64,000 nucleotides of DNA, from the NCBI GenBank assembly GCA_002411345.1, contig DHSL01000065.1, positions 62,001 through 126,000 of the forward strand. The letters run 5' to 3'. Below are positions 35,191 through 44,136 of the stretch, piece after piece; the stretch's first letter is position 1; every line of letters starts with the position of its first letter. The position numbers and the translations under genes are program-made. The notes beneath the pieces were generated by a model. The model searched no databases. It worked only from the letters and a program-made list of their open reading frames with translations, and was not told where the DNA came from. This DNA is from Bacteroidales bacterium UBA5287. GTDB lineage: Bacteria; Bacteroidota; Bacteroidia; Bacteroidales; Dysgonomonadaceae.

Positions 35191-35682
35191 TCAATAGCGC
35201 TTCTCATCAATGAGATTTCCTTTCTCATCCCACATACGCCAAATGCCGACTTTCTTGCCTTCATAATAATTCAATTCGTAACGCTGAGTGCCTAATTCAT
35301 CCCAAATACGCCAGGTACCATGCTTCTGATCATTTTTGTATTCTGCTTCTGAAAGTAGTTGACCTGAAATATCGTATGTTCTCCATAAACCATGCAATTT
35401 GCCATCTTTGTAGGAACGAATTTCCTGAGGTTTGCGATTTTCAAAATAAACTACATAGGTGCCTTCGGGTACGCCTTCTTTAATCTGAACTTGAAGTTTT
35501 AATGTGCCGTTATCATAATACTCATTATATTCTCCTGTATATAATGTGTTCTGCTCTTTATCACTGAAATAATATCCATTACTGAAATATATTTTGTGGG
35601 ACTCTGTTTGATTATTTTGGGCTGCAGAATTAAAAATGAATCCGAATAGGATAATAGCAATTATTAATATTTTATTTTTCAT
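35191..35682 (-). CDS. Secreted MORN-repeat (YwqK-like) protein
   Basis: The frame opens at 35724, but the ATG at 35682 gives a clean signal peptide (NSAAQ near residue 21) and 163 residues. The mature part is a row of short beta repeats of MORN/YwqK type: YDNGTLKLQVQIKEGVPEGT, SYKDGKLHGLWRTYD, YKNDQKHGTWRIWDE, YYEGKKVGIWRMWDE. Such proteins are often labelled toxin-antitoxin YwqK antitoxin, but there is no toxin here and the protein is exported. Its promoter (TATCTTTG, 35730-35737) lacks the four-repeat element of its neighbours. Function unknown. Confidence 0.75.
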   Translation of the reverse strand: MKNKILIIAIILFGFIFNSAAQNNQTESHKIYFSNGYYFSDKEQNTLYTGEYNEYYDNGTLKLQVQIKEGVPEGTYVVYFENRKPQEIRSYKDGKLHGLWRTYDISGQLLSEAEYKNDQKHGTWRIWDELGTQRYELNYYEGKKVGIWRMWDEKGNLIDEKRY

Positions 35683-35729
35683 ATCATAATGTTTAATTGG
35701 ATTAATATTATTTCTAATTATCACTTGAA

Positions 35730-35737
35730 CAAAGATA
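35730..35737 (-). promoter_or_regulatory. Promoter -7 box of the MORN-repeat gene
   Basis: Minus-strand TATCTTTG, 48 nt upstream of the ATG at 35682. No four-repeat array is present here. Confidence 0.5.
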
Positions 35738-35778
35738 ATAAAGTTTTGATCTTTTGCGTGATGTTAAACTTGTAATAA

Positions 35779-35808
35779 AAAAGGCATTCCAAAAAGGAAT
35801 ACCTTTTC
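35779..35808 (-). terminator. Terminator of the TonB receptor operon
   Basis: GGTATTCC and GGAATGCC arms around T5, followed on the minus strand by six T, located just after the operon's last gene. Confidence 0.88.
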
Positions 35809-35828
35809 TATATGCATCATTTGTACAA

Positions 35829-36992
35829 TTAGAAACCTGTATATCCGGTCCAAACAAATATGTTTGACACACAACCGGTATTTGATTCATTTATTGTAAC
35901 GTCACCTGTACCTTTTACTAATTCTTTTGTTGGTGCAGGTAGCATGCTTTTATATGAGATTGATGAAGTTGAATCACCATTTCCTTTACCATCATTGAAA
36001 TCAATCAGATTTTCTGATGTACCAATTCCTTTGAAAAGAGCATTGGTGATGGTTGCTTTGGCACCGCGACGAATCTTAAATACATCTTGCATCGACTTTT
36101 TCTTGAAATCTGCGTGATCGGCGGCAATAGGATCTAATTGCAAATCAATGGTGATATTCTTTACAGTGAAATTTGATTGACCGACTTGATCTGGAGTGTT
36201 TCCGTCTAAATTGCCATCTGCCTCTATTCCACGTGGATCGGATTCTGAACTAACAAATCCTTTTTCCCAAATTCCATAGGCGTTTTCAAGGGTGCCGGTG
36301 TAGCCTTGAGTGAAATCAAACATGTCGTCATCTGAATTTACGACTAATAAATTCTTAACATTAACTGTACCGCCAAAGAATTCAATGCCGTCATCTGAAC
36401 TATTGGGAATAAAAATATTCTCAATCTTGGTTCCACTACCAACGCCGTTTAAGGTCAAACCGTTATGCTCAACGTCGGCACTTGAACGAGCTCCTGTATA
36501 TTCTAATTTCACATAGGTAAGTTCACCTGAATTATCATTGGCAATATCGCCTCCATATAGAAATGAGGTGTTTATTTCTGTAGATCCTTTCTCTCCTCCA
36601 GCCAATGGGGCTTTACCATTGATAATTAATCCTCCCCAGTAACCTTGTTGAGCATTTGAAATATCTGCTGTGAAAGTAATGGGAGCACTGGCGGTTCCCT
36701 TAGCATTGATCTTGCCGCCTTGTAAAACTAAAACATAGCTATTGAAACCTTTTTGTGCCTTAATTACTGTGCCGGCAGGGATATTCAAAACACCGCCTTC
36801 TTCAATAATTACGGGACCGGTTATTAAATACTCTATGGTTGCATCAAGAGTCTTTGTTCCTTTAATTGAACCTGACAATTCATTGTCTACAATTGGCTTT
36901 TCGTCAGGCGTGTCGGTTGCACTGCACGATGTTAATACCACAGGGATTAACATGGCTGTAATCATCATTAAACTTAAAACAATTTTCTTCAT
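35829..36992 (-). CDS. Exported beta-helix-like lipoprotein partnered with the TonB receptor
   Basis: A 387-residue protein with a lipoprotein signal (LTSC, Cys23). The body is rich in short beta strands with a GxxL/I periodicity (GVLNIPAGTVIKAQKG, GLIINGKAPLAGG, NGLTLNGVGSGTKIENI, GTVNVKNLLVVNSDDD), as in right-handed parallel beta-helix proteins. Database entries of this type are often mislabelled multidrug transporter. It starts 53 nt after the TonB receptor gene, shares its promoter and terminator, and is probably its surface or periplasmic binding partner. Ligand unknown. Confidence 0.72.
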   Translation of the reverse strand: MKKIVLSLMMITAMLIPVVLTSCSATDTPDEKPIVDNELSGSIKGTKTLDATIEYLITGPVIIEEGGVLNIPAGTVIKAQKGFNSYVLVLQGGKINAKGTASAPITFTADISNAQQGYWGGLIINGKAPLAGGEKGSTEINTSFLYGGDIANDNSGELTYVKLEYTGARSSADVEHNGLTLNGVGSGTKIENIFIPNSSDDGIEFFGGTVNVKNLLVVNSDDDMFDFTQGYTGTLENAYGIWEKGFVSSESDPRGIEADGNLDGNTPDQVGQSNFTVKNITIDLQLDPIAADHADFKKKSMQDVFKIRRGAKATITNALFKGIGTSENLIDFNDGKGNGDSTSSISYKSMLPAPTKELVKGTGDVTINESNTGCVSNIFVWTGYTGF

Positions 36993-37045
36993 TTTGATAA
37001 AATTTAATTTGTAATAATAATTTATAGTTGTTTATTTTTTTGAGT

Positions 37046-39781
37046 TTAGAGTTCATAACTTAGACCCAAACTAATATTCCTGCCTTTTTTATATTCATTG
37101 AGCACATACTTTTCAGACGATTGACCGGATGCTTTGCGAGTTAATTTATATGAGGGATCAAACAAATTAGATGCGCTCAATTTTAATGTAATGTTCTTGT
37201 TGAATTTATATGAGGTCACAAAATCTAAAGTGGGTACGCCTTCTTCAATAATATCTTTGAAACTTCTTGTTCCTATCGTATGAATACGATTACTGAAATA
37301 ATTTAATACTAACGAGGAAATTAAATTGGTTTCTCCGTTCTGATAGTTATAGGAGATATCGAAATTACCAAGGAATGGCGATGCTCCTTCTAATTGTGTC
37401 TTACGGGCTTCAGTATTCGCAATCTTAATAACAAGATTGGAATAAATGTAAGAGGCATTCAAACCGATAGAGAGCTTGTTTACTTTTTCAAAATCGGAAC
37501 TGGTGTTGTTGAAAATATTTTTCCTTGCTTCTATTTCAATACCTGCTACCTGAGCCTGATCACTGATATTCTTGTAGGTTAACAAACCGGCGGAATTACC
37601 TTCATCAGCACGGGCAATTGGATTTTTTATATACTTATAAAAACCTGTTAAAGAAAATAATTCGGAGGGACTTAAATAGTAATCCCATTTCAAATCAATA
37701 TTATAGTTGTCTGATGGTTGAATATTTGGATCTCCCTGACTCACAAAACTGATGTTCACATATTTGTATGGGGATATTTCTTTCGACTGAGGAAGGGTAT
37801 AAGTTTTACTTAAGCCTAAACGAAGCACATTCTTATTGTTAATATCGTATTTCAAATTTGTACTAGGAAGGAAATAGGTCTTGTTAAGTAATGAATTACC
37901 GGGAAGAACGCCTTGAACATTATAATCAACATTCATATCTACATTGTCAAATCTCAATCCAAGATTTCCTACAAGACGCGATGTTATTTGATAATTACCT
38001 TCTAAATAGCCTGAGTGAATATATTTGGCAACTTGATAGGTGTTTGCTTCTCCTTCAGTCATTTCAAAGTTGGAAGCATCCATACTTGATTGATTATATA
38101 ATGCGTCTAACTTAAGGGATTCAATAGGATAGACTCCGCTGACTGCACTAAAATTGTATTCTAATGCATGGAAATTATCATTGATAAAACGACCGTCATA
38201 ACCAATTTTTAATGAGGAATTGTTGCTCTCAAACTGGTCTCCTAACTTGTAAGTGAGACTGAATTTAGGATTGAAATCATTTTCATTCAATGTGGAATAG
38301 AAACGTTTTTGACGATTGCTTCCGGTTAATATATAGGAACCGTCATCCATCATGGATAAATAATTCTCGCGCCTGTCGGGTTCTAATCCTCTCACATAAT
38401 TATAGGATGCTCCAACGTCTAAACGAATGGCGTCGCTTAATTCCCAATCGGTCAAAAACTGATTTGTTAATAGTATATTGTCGTTGGTTTGTTGCCTTCT
38501 CAAAAAACCTATATATGAACTGCTATCTTGATGTCTTTCGGTATTTAATCCTTGGTATTCACCAACATATTGATTATTGGCATGAACCATCATGAAATTA
38601 TAGGCTAAATTATGCTTTTTGTTTAAACCTAAATCTACATTTGCAAGAACTAACTGACTGGTATTTTGAGAATATTTGTTACCAAGCTGATCTTGATAGA
38701 TGGTTCCAATGGAATTGGTGCTTTTTACTTTTTCTTTTGTAAAAGAATAGTCTGTTGAATGGGAGGCGACTACGAAAAAGGAAAGGGGATTACGGTTCTC
38801 TCCTATCTTGAATAATTTTCCGCCTGATAATCCGTAGCTGTGATTCATCGGTAGATTGATCGCGGTTGGATCCAAACTGTTCGGAAAATCAAATTTTCCT
38901 GTGGATGGCTTTTTTTTATTGGCAAATCCAAAATAGTTGATGCCATCTTGACGAAGGAAATTTGATGAGATGGCTTCTGAATTTAAACCGGCGGATAAAT
39001 CAAACTTTAAAGAGACATCTCCTAATAATTCTTTTGATGATATATCTATTATCGCTCCTCCGACATCTCCGGTATTCTGAGCACTGAAGACTTTATTTAC
39101 ACCTATATTCTGTATCACATCGGTTCCAAAAAATCCTAAATCAATGTTCTTATACTCTGGATCTTCTGATGGAACGGGAAAACCATTCAATAAGGTGGCA
39201 TTGTATCTGTCGCCTAAACCTCTCACAAACACATTCTTCACACCTTCTTGTTTGGAAATTCCAGAAACTTGGGCTACAGCTGCTTCAGCATTGCCAATTC
39301 CTTTTCGGGATAATTCTCGCGCTCCTACGGATTGAGTGGCTACTAATGCTTGTCTTTGCTCTAAAAGCAATATATTCTCGCTTTCTTGGTTTACTTTGGC
39401 AACAACTTCTACTTGCTGAAGTGCATAATCATCGGGCTGCATCTCAAAATTTATTATCACTTCTTTGGATGATTCAATAATTATGCCTGTTTGGGTGATT
39501 GGTTTAAAGGCAATGTAAGAGACGGAAAGACTGTGATTACCTGCTTTTACATTGCTGATTGTATAATTACCATCCAAATCGGTTGCCGCTCCATTAGAAC
39601 TTCCTACCAAAAGTACGGTCGCACCAATTAATGGCTCTTTTGTAGATGCATCAATAATAGTTCCTTTAATAGTCCCTGTCTGAGCGTAAACACTGCTTGC
39701 AGAAACAAAAAGAATCATAGATAATAATAATTTAAATATCAATTTTGTTGTACCAATTTTCATTTTATAAACTCTTTTCAT
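37046..39781 (-). CDS. TonB-dependent outer-membrane receptor with CarboxypepD N-terminal domain
   Basis: A 911-residue receptor (ATG at 39781; an in-frame ATG at 39763 gives an equally good signal peptide). Order of parts: signal to YAQ, CarboxypepD domain (KGTIIDASTKEPLIGATV), plug (GVKNVFVRGLGDRYNATLLN, PSEDPEYKNIDLGFF) and beta-barrel ending GRNISLGLSYEL. It belongs to the OmpA-independent TonB receptor group rather than the SusC class, and no SusD follows. The next gene encodes a beta-helix lipoprotein. The promoter carries copy C of the four-repeat element. Substrate unknown; the regulatory pattern would fit a scarcity-induced nutrient such as phosphate. Confidence 0.9.
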   Translation of the reverse strand: MKRVYKMKIGTTKLIFKLLLSMILFVSASSVYAQTGTIKGTIIDASTKEPLIGATVLLVGSSNGAATDLDGNYTISNVKAGNHSLSVSYIAFKPITQTGIIIESSKEVIINFEMQPDDYALQQVEVVAKVNQESENILLLEQRQALVATQSVGARELSRKGIGNAEAAVAQVSGISKQEGVKNVFVRGLGDRYNATLLNGFPVPSEDPEYKNIDLGFFGTDVIQNIGVNKVFSAQNTGDVGGAIIDISSKELLGDVSLKFDLSAGLNSEAISSNFLRQDGINYFGFANKKKPSTGKFDFPNSLDPTAINLPMNHSYGLSGGKLFKIGENRNPLSFFVVASHSTDYSFTKEKVKSTNSIGTIYQDQLGNKYSQNTSQLVLANVDLGLNKKHNLAYNFMMVHANNQYVGEYQGLNTERHQDSSSYIGFLRRQQTNDNILLTNQFLTDWELSDAIRLDVGASYNYVRGLEPDRRENYLSMMDDGSYILTGSNRQKRFYSTLNENDFNPKFSLTYKLGDQFESNNSSLKIGYDGRFINDNFHALEYNFSAVSGVYPIESLKLDALYNQSSMDASNFEMTEGEANTYQVAKYIHSGYLEGNYQITSRLVGNLGLRFDNVDMNVDYNVQGVLPGNSLLNKTYFLPSTNLKYDINNKNVLRLGLSKTYTLPQSKEISPYKYVNISFVSQGDPNIQPSDNYNIDLKWDYYLSPSELFSLTGFYKYIKNPIARADEGNSAGLLTYKNISDQAQVAGIEIEARKNIFNNTSSDFEKVNKLSIGLNASYIYSNLVIKIANTEARKTQLEGASPFLGNFDISYNYQNGETNLISSLVLNYFSNRIHTIGTRSFKDIIEEGVPTLDFVTSYKFNKNITLKLSASNLFDPSYKLTRKASGQSSEKYVLNEYKKGRNISLGLSYEL

Positions 39782-39807
39782 TTAGTCTTTTAGTAAATTT
39801 TTCGACG

Positions 39808-39864
39808 CAAAGTTCTGATATTAATATTACAAACTGGTTACAATTTTATTACGTTTCGGTTAAG
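39808..39864 (-). promoter_or_regulatory. Four-repeat promoter, copy C (TonB receptor operon)
   Basis: Half-sites on the minus strand start at 39864 (CTTAAC), 39853 (CGTAAT), 39842 (TGTAAC) and 39831 (TGTAAT), 11 nt apart. The -7 TTTG is at 39808-39811, and the leader is about 20 nt to the first ATG. Confidence 0.7.
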
Positions 39865-39875
39865 TTTTGGACATA

Positions 39876-39908
39876 AAAAAAACCGGTGTTGTATAACACC
39901 GGTTTTTC
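39876..39908 (-). terminator. Terminator after the carboxyltransferase gene
   Basis: AAACCGGTGTT and AACACCGGTTT around GTAT; T-run on the minus strand. It sits just upstream of promoter copy C and insulates it. Confidence 0.92.
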
Positions 39909-39935
39909 GTATTTAATTGTTTATGGATCACTTGG

Positions 39936-41828
39936 TTAATGGGTGACAATCTCAGCTAATATGGCTTCTACTTTCACTATATCGCCTACCTTTACATTTA
40001 TATTATGTACGGTTCCTGTATAATCTGAAGTGATATTGTTTTCCATCTTCATCGCTTCAAGAATAAAAAGTACGTCGTGCTTCTTAATTGCATCTCCTTC
40101 TTTTACTCTTACTTCAAGGATTGTTCCTGGAAGGGGACTGGTTACCTTTTTACCGGATACTTTCTTCTCTTTGCTTACTTTCTCATTCACATCTTTTTTA
40201 TCGGTGTCAAGTGAGTCTTCTTTACGATGGGCATTGTACTCGGTTTCTCGCTGACCACGTAAATATTTAGTGGCAACGGAGGGGAATAACTCAAGCAATA
40301 ATTCCTCACTCTCGTTCTGAGCTAACTTAACATTGTCGAATTCAGGTAAAACAGGATTGTCTTGTCTTACATAACTACTTGTATCATAAGGAATTTCTTC
40401 TGCTGATCCGGTAATTTGCTCTCTGAACTTGGGATCTACAGGAACGGGAGTGGTACCATATTCTCCTTTTACTAATGAGATATATTGATTGGAGGGACTG
40501 GCATATTTAGGGCGACCGTTCTTAATATTCAATGCGGACATAACTGCCTGAACTCCGACAATCTGACTGGTGGGGGTTACCAATGGGGGTAATCCGGAAT
40601 CTAATCTTACACTGGGAATCAAATGCATAGCATCTTCCAAAATTTCCATAGAGTTTGATTGCTTTAATTGGGCCACCATATTGGTATACATTCCACCGGG
40701 TATCTCTGCCTTTTTAATTAGCTCGCTGGGCTCGGGAAAATTAAAGTATGCTTCAATCTTATGACAGGCGGCTAATAGGGCTTCTTCATCTTTATTGCGA
40801 ACGGCTCCAATGGCTTTATCAAATTCTTTATCAATTTCTGCGGGTAAAACATCGGTGAGTGGATTGAATGGATTGGGGATCTGCTTAATCGCATCAAAAG
40901 GTTCGAGCTCTTTGCGAATTGTTAATAATTCTGCATTGATCTTGGCTACGGCTTCCATATTCACATCCATCTCTATTCCAAGCTTTTTGCAGAATATATA
41001 GATTAACTCGATGGCGGGAGCTCCAGGACCACCGGCAAAATTCCAAATGTTTGTGTCAACAATATCACAACCGTACATGATCGCAGTCAAAACAGAACCT
41101 AAACCGTAACCGGGAGTGCAATGGGTATGGAAATCAATGGGGACATTCAAATTCTTCTTGAATGTTGATACTAATGAGGCAACTCTTGAAGGAGGAATAA
41201 GACCACTCATATCTTTTATCGTAATCATATCGGCTCCCAAAGACAACATTTCTTTTGCTTTTGATAAAAAATATTCGTCGGTAAAAATATTTTCGCGCTT
41301 TACTACAACCTCTTCTTTTTTCTTGAAACCAAGAAAACCTCTCTTCTCTACAATTTTTATCTCATCATCATATTTTGGATCAATGGTGTAACATACGGCA
41401 CAATCGGCCATTCCACCATATTTCTTTATTGATTTGACACTGGATTTTATGTTGTTTACATCATTCAATGCATCAAATATACGCATGATGTTTAAACCAT
41501 TACTTACGGCGTTCTTGAAAAATCCGTCAATAATCTCATCTGGATAAGGGGCATAACCATATAGATTCCTGCCACGAGATAGGGCGGTCAATTTGGGACT
41601 GCCTTTAACAACATCACTGATTTTTTTGAGACGATCCCATGGATTTTCATTCAAATAACGCATCACGGAATCTGGAACAGCACCACCCCAAACTTCCATT
41701 GCATAAAAGTTGGTATCTTTATAGTGGGGAAGGGTTCTATCAACCTGAGACTGGTTCATACGAGTAGCAAAAGAGGATTGCTGACCGTCTCGTAAAGTAA
41801 GATCTCTTATTAAAAGTTTCTGTGCCAT
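39936..41828 (-). CDS. Biotin-containing carboxyltransferase (pyruvate carboxylase subunit B / oxaloacetate decarboxylase alpha subunit)
   Basis: A 630-residue protein with an N-terminal carboxyltransferase barrel (LIRDLTLRDGQQSSFATRM, metal site HTHCTPGYGLG near residue 237), a conserved C-terminal carboxylase region, a Lys/Asp/Ser-rich hinge and a biotinyl domain with EAMKM, where Lys594 carries biotin. It interconverts pyruvate and oxaloacetate in two-subunit carboxylases or in the sodium-pumping decarboxylase. No biotin carboxylase or OadB/OadG gene lies beside it, so which complex it joins is open. It is a single-gene unit with a promoter box TAATTTTG (41866-41873, minus). Confidence 0.9.
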   Translation of the reverse strand: MAQKLLIRDLTLRDGQQSSFATRMNQSQVDRTLPHYKDTNFYAMEVWGGAVPDSVMRYLNENPWDRLKKISDVVKGSPKLTALSRGRNLYGYAPYPDEIIDGFFKNAVSNGLNIMRIFDALNDVNNIKSSVKSIKKYGGMADCAVCYTIDPKYDDEIKIVEKRGFLGFKKKEEVVVKRENIFTDEYFLSKAKEMLSLGADMITIKDMSGLIPPSRVASLVSTFKKNLNVPIDFHTHCTPGYGLGSVLTAIMYGCDIVDTNIWNFAGGPGAPAIELIYIFCKKLGIEMDVNMEAVAKINAELLTIRKELEPFDAIKQIPNPFNPLTDVLPAEIDKEFDKAIGAVRNKDEEALLAACHKIEAYFNFPEPSELIKKAEIPGGMYTNMVAQLKQSNSMEILEDAMHLIPSVRLDSGLPPLVTPTSQIVGVQAVMSALNIKNGRPKYASPSNQYISLVKGEYGTTPVPVDPKFREQITGSAEEIPYDTSSYVRQDNPVLPEFDNVKLAQNESEELLLELFPSVATKYLRGQRETEYNAHRKEDSLDTDKKDVNEKVSKEKKVSGKKVTSPLPGTILEVRVKEGDAIKKHDVLFILEAMKMENNITSDYTGTVHNINVKVGDIVKVEAILAEIVTH

Positions 41829-42086
41829 AAGATTATTAATTAGGTCATTATTATTTATAACGCATCAAAATTAATAAAAATATTCAATCTCACTTAAAAT
41901 AAGAGATACATTACCATATTTATTTTGTTAAACTATTCTTGTATCACCATTTTCTTAAACAATATAGTTCCGGTGGTTTATGATATCATATCAAAGGATG
42001 ATTCTTAGTCAGACTTATAATCTGGTCACGGATTACTCCTGTCTGCATATTAAGCCATACACATAACAAGAAATTGCCTTAATTCC

Positions 42087-42123
42087 CCGTCATTATGTTA
42101 AGGTAAAATGGCATTAATGACGG
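42087..42123. repeat. Spaced inverted repeat downstream of the helicase terminator
   Basis: CCGTCATTA and TAATGACGG, perfect 9-bp arms with a 19-nt spacer. No T-run follows. Either a regulatory site or a folded RNA element. Confidence 0.45.
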
Positions 42124-42143
42124 ATAAGTAGACTTAAAATATT

Positions 42144-42169
42144 AAAAGAGATGGTTTTCCATCTCTTTT
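42144..42169 (-). terminator. Terminator of the DEAD-box helicase gene
   Basis: AAAAGAGATGG and CCATCTCTTTT around TTTT, 26 nt after the stop codon. Confidence 0.92.
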
Positions 42170-42195
42170 ACTTATTATGTTTATTATAAAATAAA

Positions 42196-43911
42196 TTACT
42201 TCCTGAAGGGCCTCGAACGTTTCTTGGAGAATCGTTCTTTATTGGAACTGCCTTGTGACTCCTGAGATAACTCTACAATGAGCTTGCGATCATCAATAAA
42301 TAAGCCTTTGAAAGATTTTAATACTTTATTGGCATCTTCTTGGGGTACTTCAAAAAACGAAAAGTTCTTTAATAAGTCGATTTTTCCAATTCTAACTTTT
42401 CCGGGGACATTTTCGTTGACAAAACCCATCAGATTGGCGGGATTTATACCATCAACTTTTCCTATATTAATAAATAAACGGGAATAACCTACTTCTGCAT
42501 TGTGTGAGTTACTTCTGCCACCCATACTCCTCTCTCCAGATCGGGAATCTCTTCTTCTTTCTCTGTCGCCTGAATAGGAACTGGTTGGCTCTTCAATCTC
42601 GTCGGCATTCTTGTAATATTCAATTAATCGATTGAATTCAAGGGATACAATTCTTTTAATTATATCTTCTTTGTCTAACCAATCTAATTTCTTGAAAATA
42701 GGAGGTAACATTCTTTCAATTTCTTCATCGTTTACCTTCACTTTTTCAATCTTATCCACAAAATTGAATAACTGCTTTTCGCAAATTAAATCACCACTCG
42801 GTAATTGACACTTTTCGAATTTCTTATTTATGAATTTCTCTAATTGAGGAATTTTACCTTTCTCTTTGGTATGGATAATTGCAATGGATACTCCGGTCTT
42901 ACCGGCACGACCGGTCCTACCACTTCTGTGAGTATAGATTTCTAAATCATCTGGTAAACCAAAATTAATTACATGGGTAACATCATCAACATCTAATCCA
43001 CGGGCGGCTACGTCAGTGGCTATCAATAACTGAAGATTATGACCACGATATTTACTCATAACAAGGTCGCGCTGGGCTTGAGATAGATCTCCATGTAAAG
43101 CATCGGCGTCATAACCGTCCTGAATCAACTTATCGGCAATATCCTGGGTCTCTTTCCTGGTGCGACAAAATACAATTCCGTATATATTGGGATAGTAATC
43201 TACAATCCTTTTCAAAGCAAGATACTTATCTCTTGCTTGAACCATATAATAGGTATGTTTTACATTTTGTGCTCCCTCGTTTTTCCTGCCTATGGTTATC
43301 TCAAGGGGCTGTTTCATATATTTACGGGTAATCTTCGAAATCTCGTTGGGCATGGTTGCGGAAAATAACAACATGCTGCGGTCTGAAGGGACCTTCGACA
43401 AAATTTCATCGATACTTTCGGTGAATCCCATATTTAACATTTCGTCGGCTTCGTCTAAAACTACGGTATGTACATTTTCTAACGAAACAGTCTTCCTGTT
43501 AATTAGGTCTATCAATCTTCCGGGAGTGGCTACAATAATGTGTACGCCTCTTCGCAAAGTACGGATCTGACTCTCAATACTTGAACCGCCATAAACGGGA
43601 AGTATCGTAATTCCATCTACATTCTTTGAATAATCGGCCAAATCTCCTGCAATTTGTAAACACAATTCGCGGGTGGGACTCAAAATTAATGTCTGAGGAA
43701 CTAATTTGTTAATATCGGTTTTTTGAATTACTGGAACACCAAAAGCTGCGGTCTTGCCTGTTCCGGTTTGAGCTAACGCGATGATATCACGGGTTTGTGC
43801 CAACAGTTGTGGAATCACTTCTTCCTGTATAGGCATAGGGTTTTCAAAACCCAATTCTTGTAGTGCGCTCTGTATATTTTGAGCCACTCCAAGTTCTTCG
43901 AATGTTTTCAT
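42196..43911 (-). CDS. DEAD-box RNA helicase with DbpA-type RNA-binding domain
   Basis: A 571-residue helicase. The Q-motif region is followed by motif I AQTGTGKT (47-54), DEAD in VLDEADEML, SAT, and motif VI HRSGRTGRAG. A linker with an Arg/Ser-rich stretch (about 450-478) leads to a DbpA/CsdA-like RNA-recognition domain (SRLFINIGKVDGINPANLMG) and a basic C-terminus ending RSRPFRK. Members act in ribosome assembly and RNA decay, often cold-induced. The gene has a leader of about 190 nt from a promoter at 44106-44113, a length typical of cold-shock control, but this is inference. Confidence 0.95.
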   Translation of the reverse strand: MKTFEELGVAQNIQSALQELGFENPMPIQEEVIPQLLAQTRDIIALAQTGTGKTAAFGVPVIQKTDINKLVPQTLILSPTRELCLQIAGDLADYSKNVDGITILPVYGGSSIESQIRTLRRGVHIIVATPGRLIDLINRKTVSLENVHTVVLDEADEMLNMGFTESIDEILSKVPSDRSMLLFSATMPNEISKITRKYMKQPLEITIGRKNEGAQNVKHTYYMVQARDKYLALKRIVDYYPNIYGIVFCRTRKETQDIADKLIQDGYDADALHGDLSQAQRDLVMSKYRGHNLQLLIATDVAARGLDVDDVTHVINFGLPDDLEIYTHRSGRTGRAGKTGVSIAIIHTKEKGKIPQLEKFINKKFEKCQLPSGDLICEKQLFNFVDKIEKVKVNDEEIERMLPPIFKKLDWLDKEDIIKRIVSLEFNRLIEYYKNADEIEEPTSSYSGDRERRRDSRSGERSMGGRSNSHNAEVGYSRLFINIGKVDGINPANLMGFVNENVPGKVRIGKIDLLKNFSFFEVPQEDANKVLKSFKGLFIDDRKLIVELSQESQGSSNKERFSKKRSRPFRK

Positions 43912-44105
43912 TACTTGTTTTTTTAAAATGTGAAGGCGACCAAACCTTTCTTGTAACCCCCCACTCTAACGAAACGACAGAATAAAAAAACAAGAAAAAC
44001 TTCAATCACCCGATTATTGTTGATTTTCAACAAAACAGATGTTAAATCGATAACCTAAATTATTATTATAAGGAATGATAAATATCGTCCTGAATAAATC
44101 GGGTG

Positions 44106-44113
44106 CAAAGATA
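44106..44113 (-). promoter_or_regulatory. Promoter -7 box of the DEAD-box helicase gene
   Basis: Minus-strand TATCTTTG, start expected near 44099, giving an unusually long leader of about 190 nt. Confidence 0.5.
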
Positions 44114-44136
44114 CAATAAATAAATTAATTAATTGC

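Larger units (their letters stand above)
41829..42195. other. Intergenic region between the DEAD-box helicase and carboxyltransferase genes
   Basis: It holds the carboxyltransferase promoter box (41866-41873), a spaced inverted repeat (42087-42123) and the helicase terminator (42144-42169). The remaining 200 nt show no reading frame or RNA fold I recognise. Confidence 0.55.
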
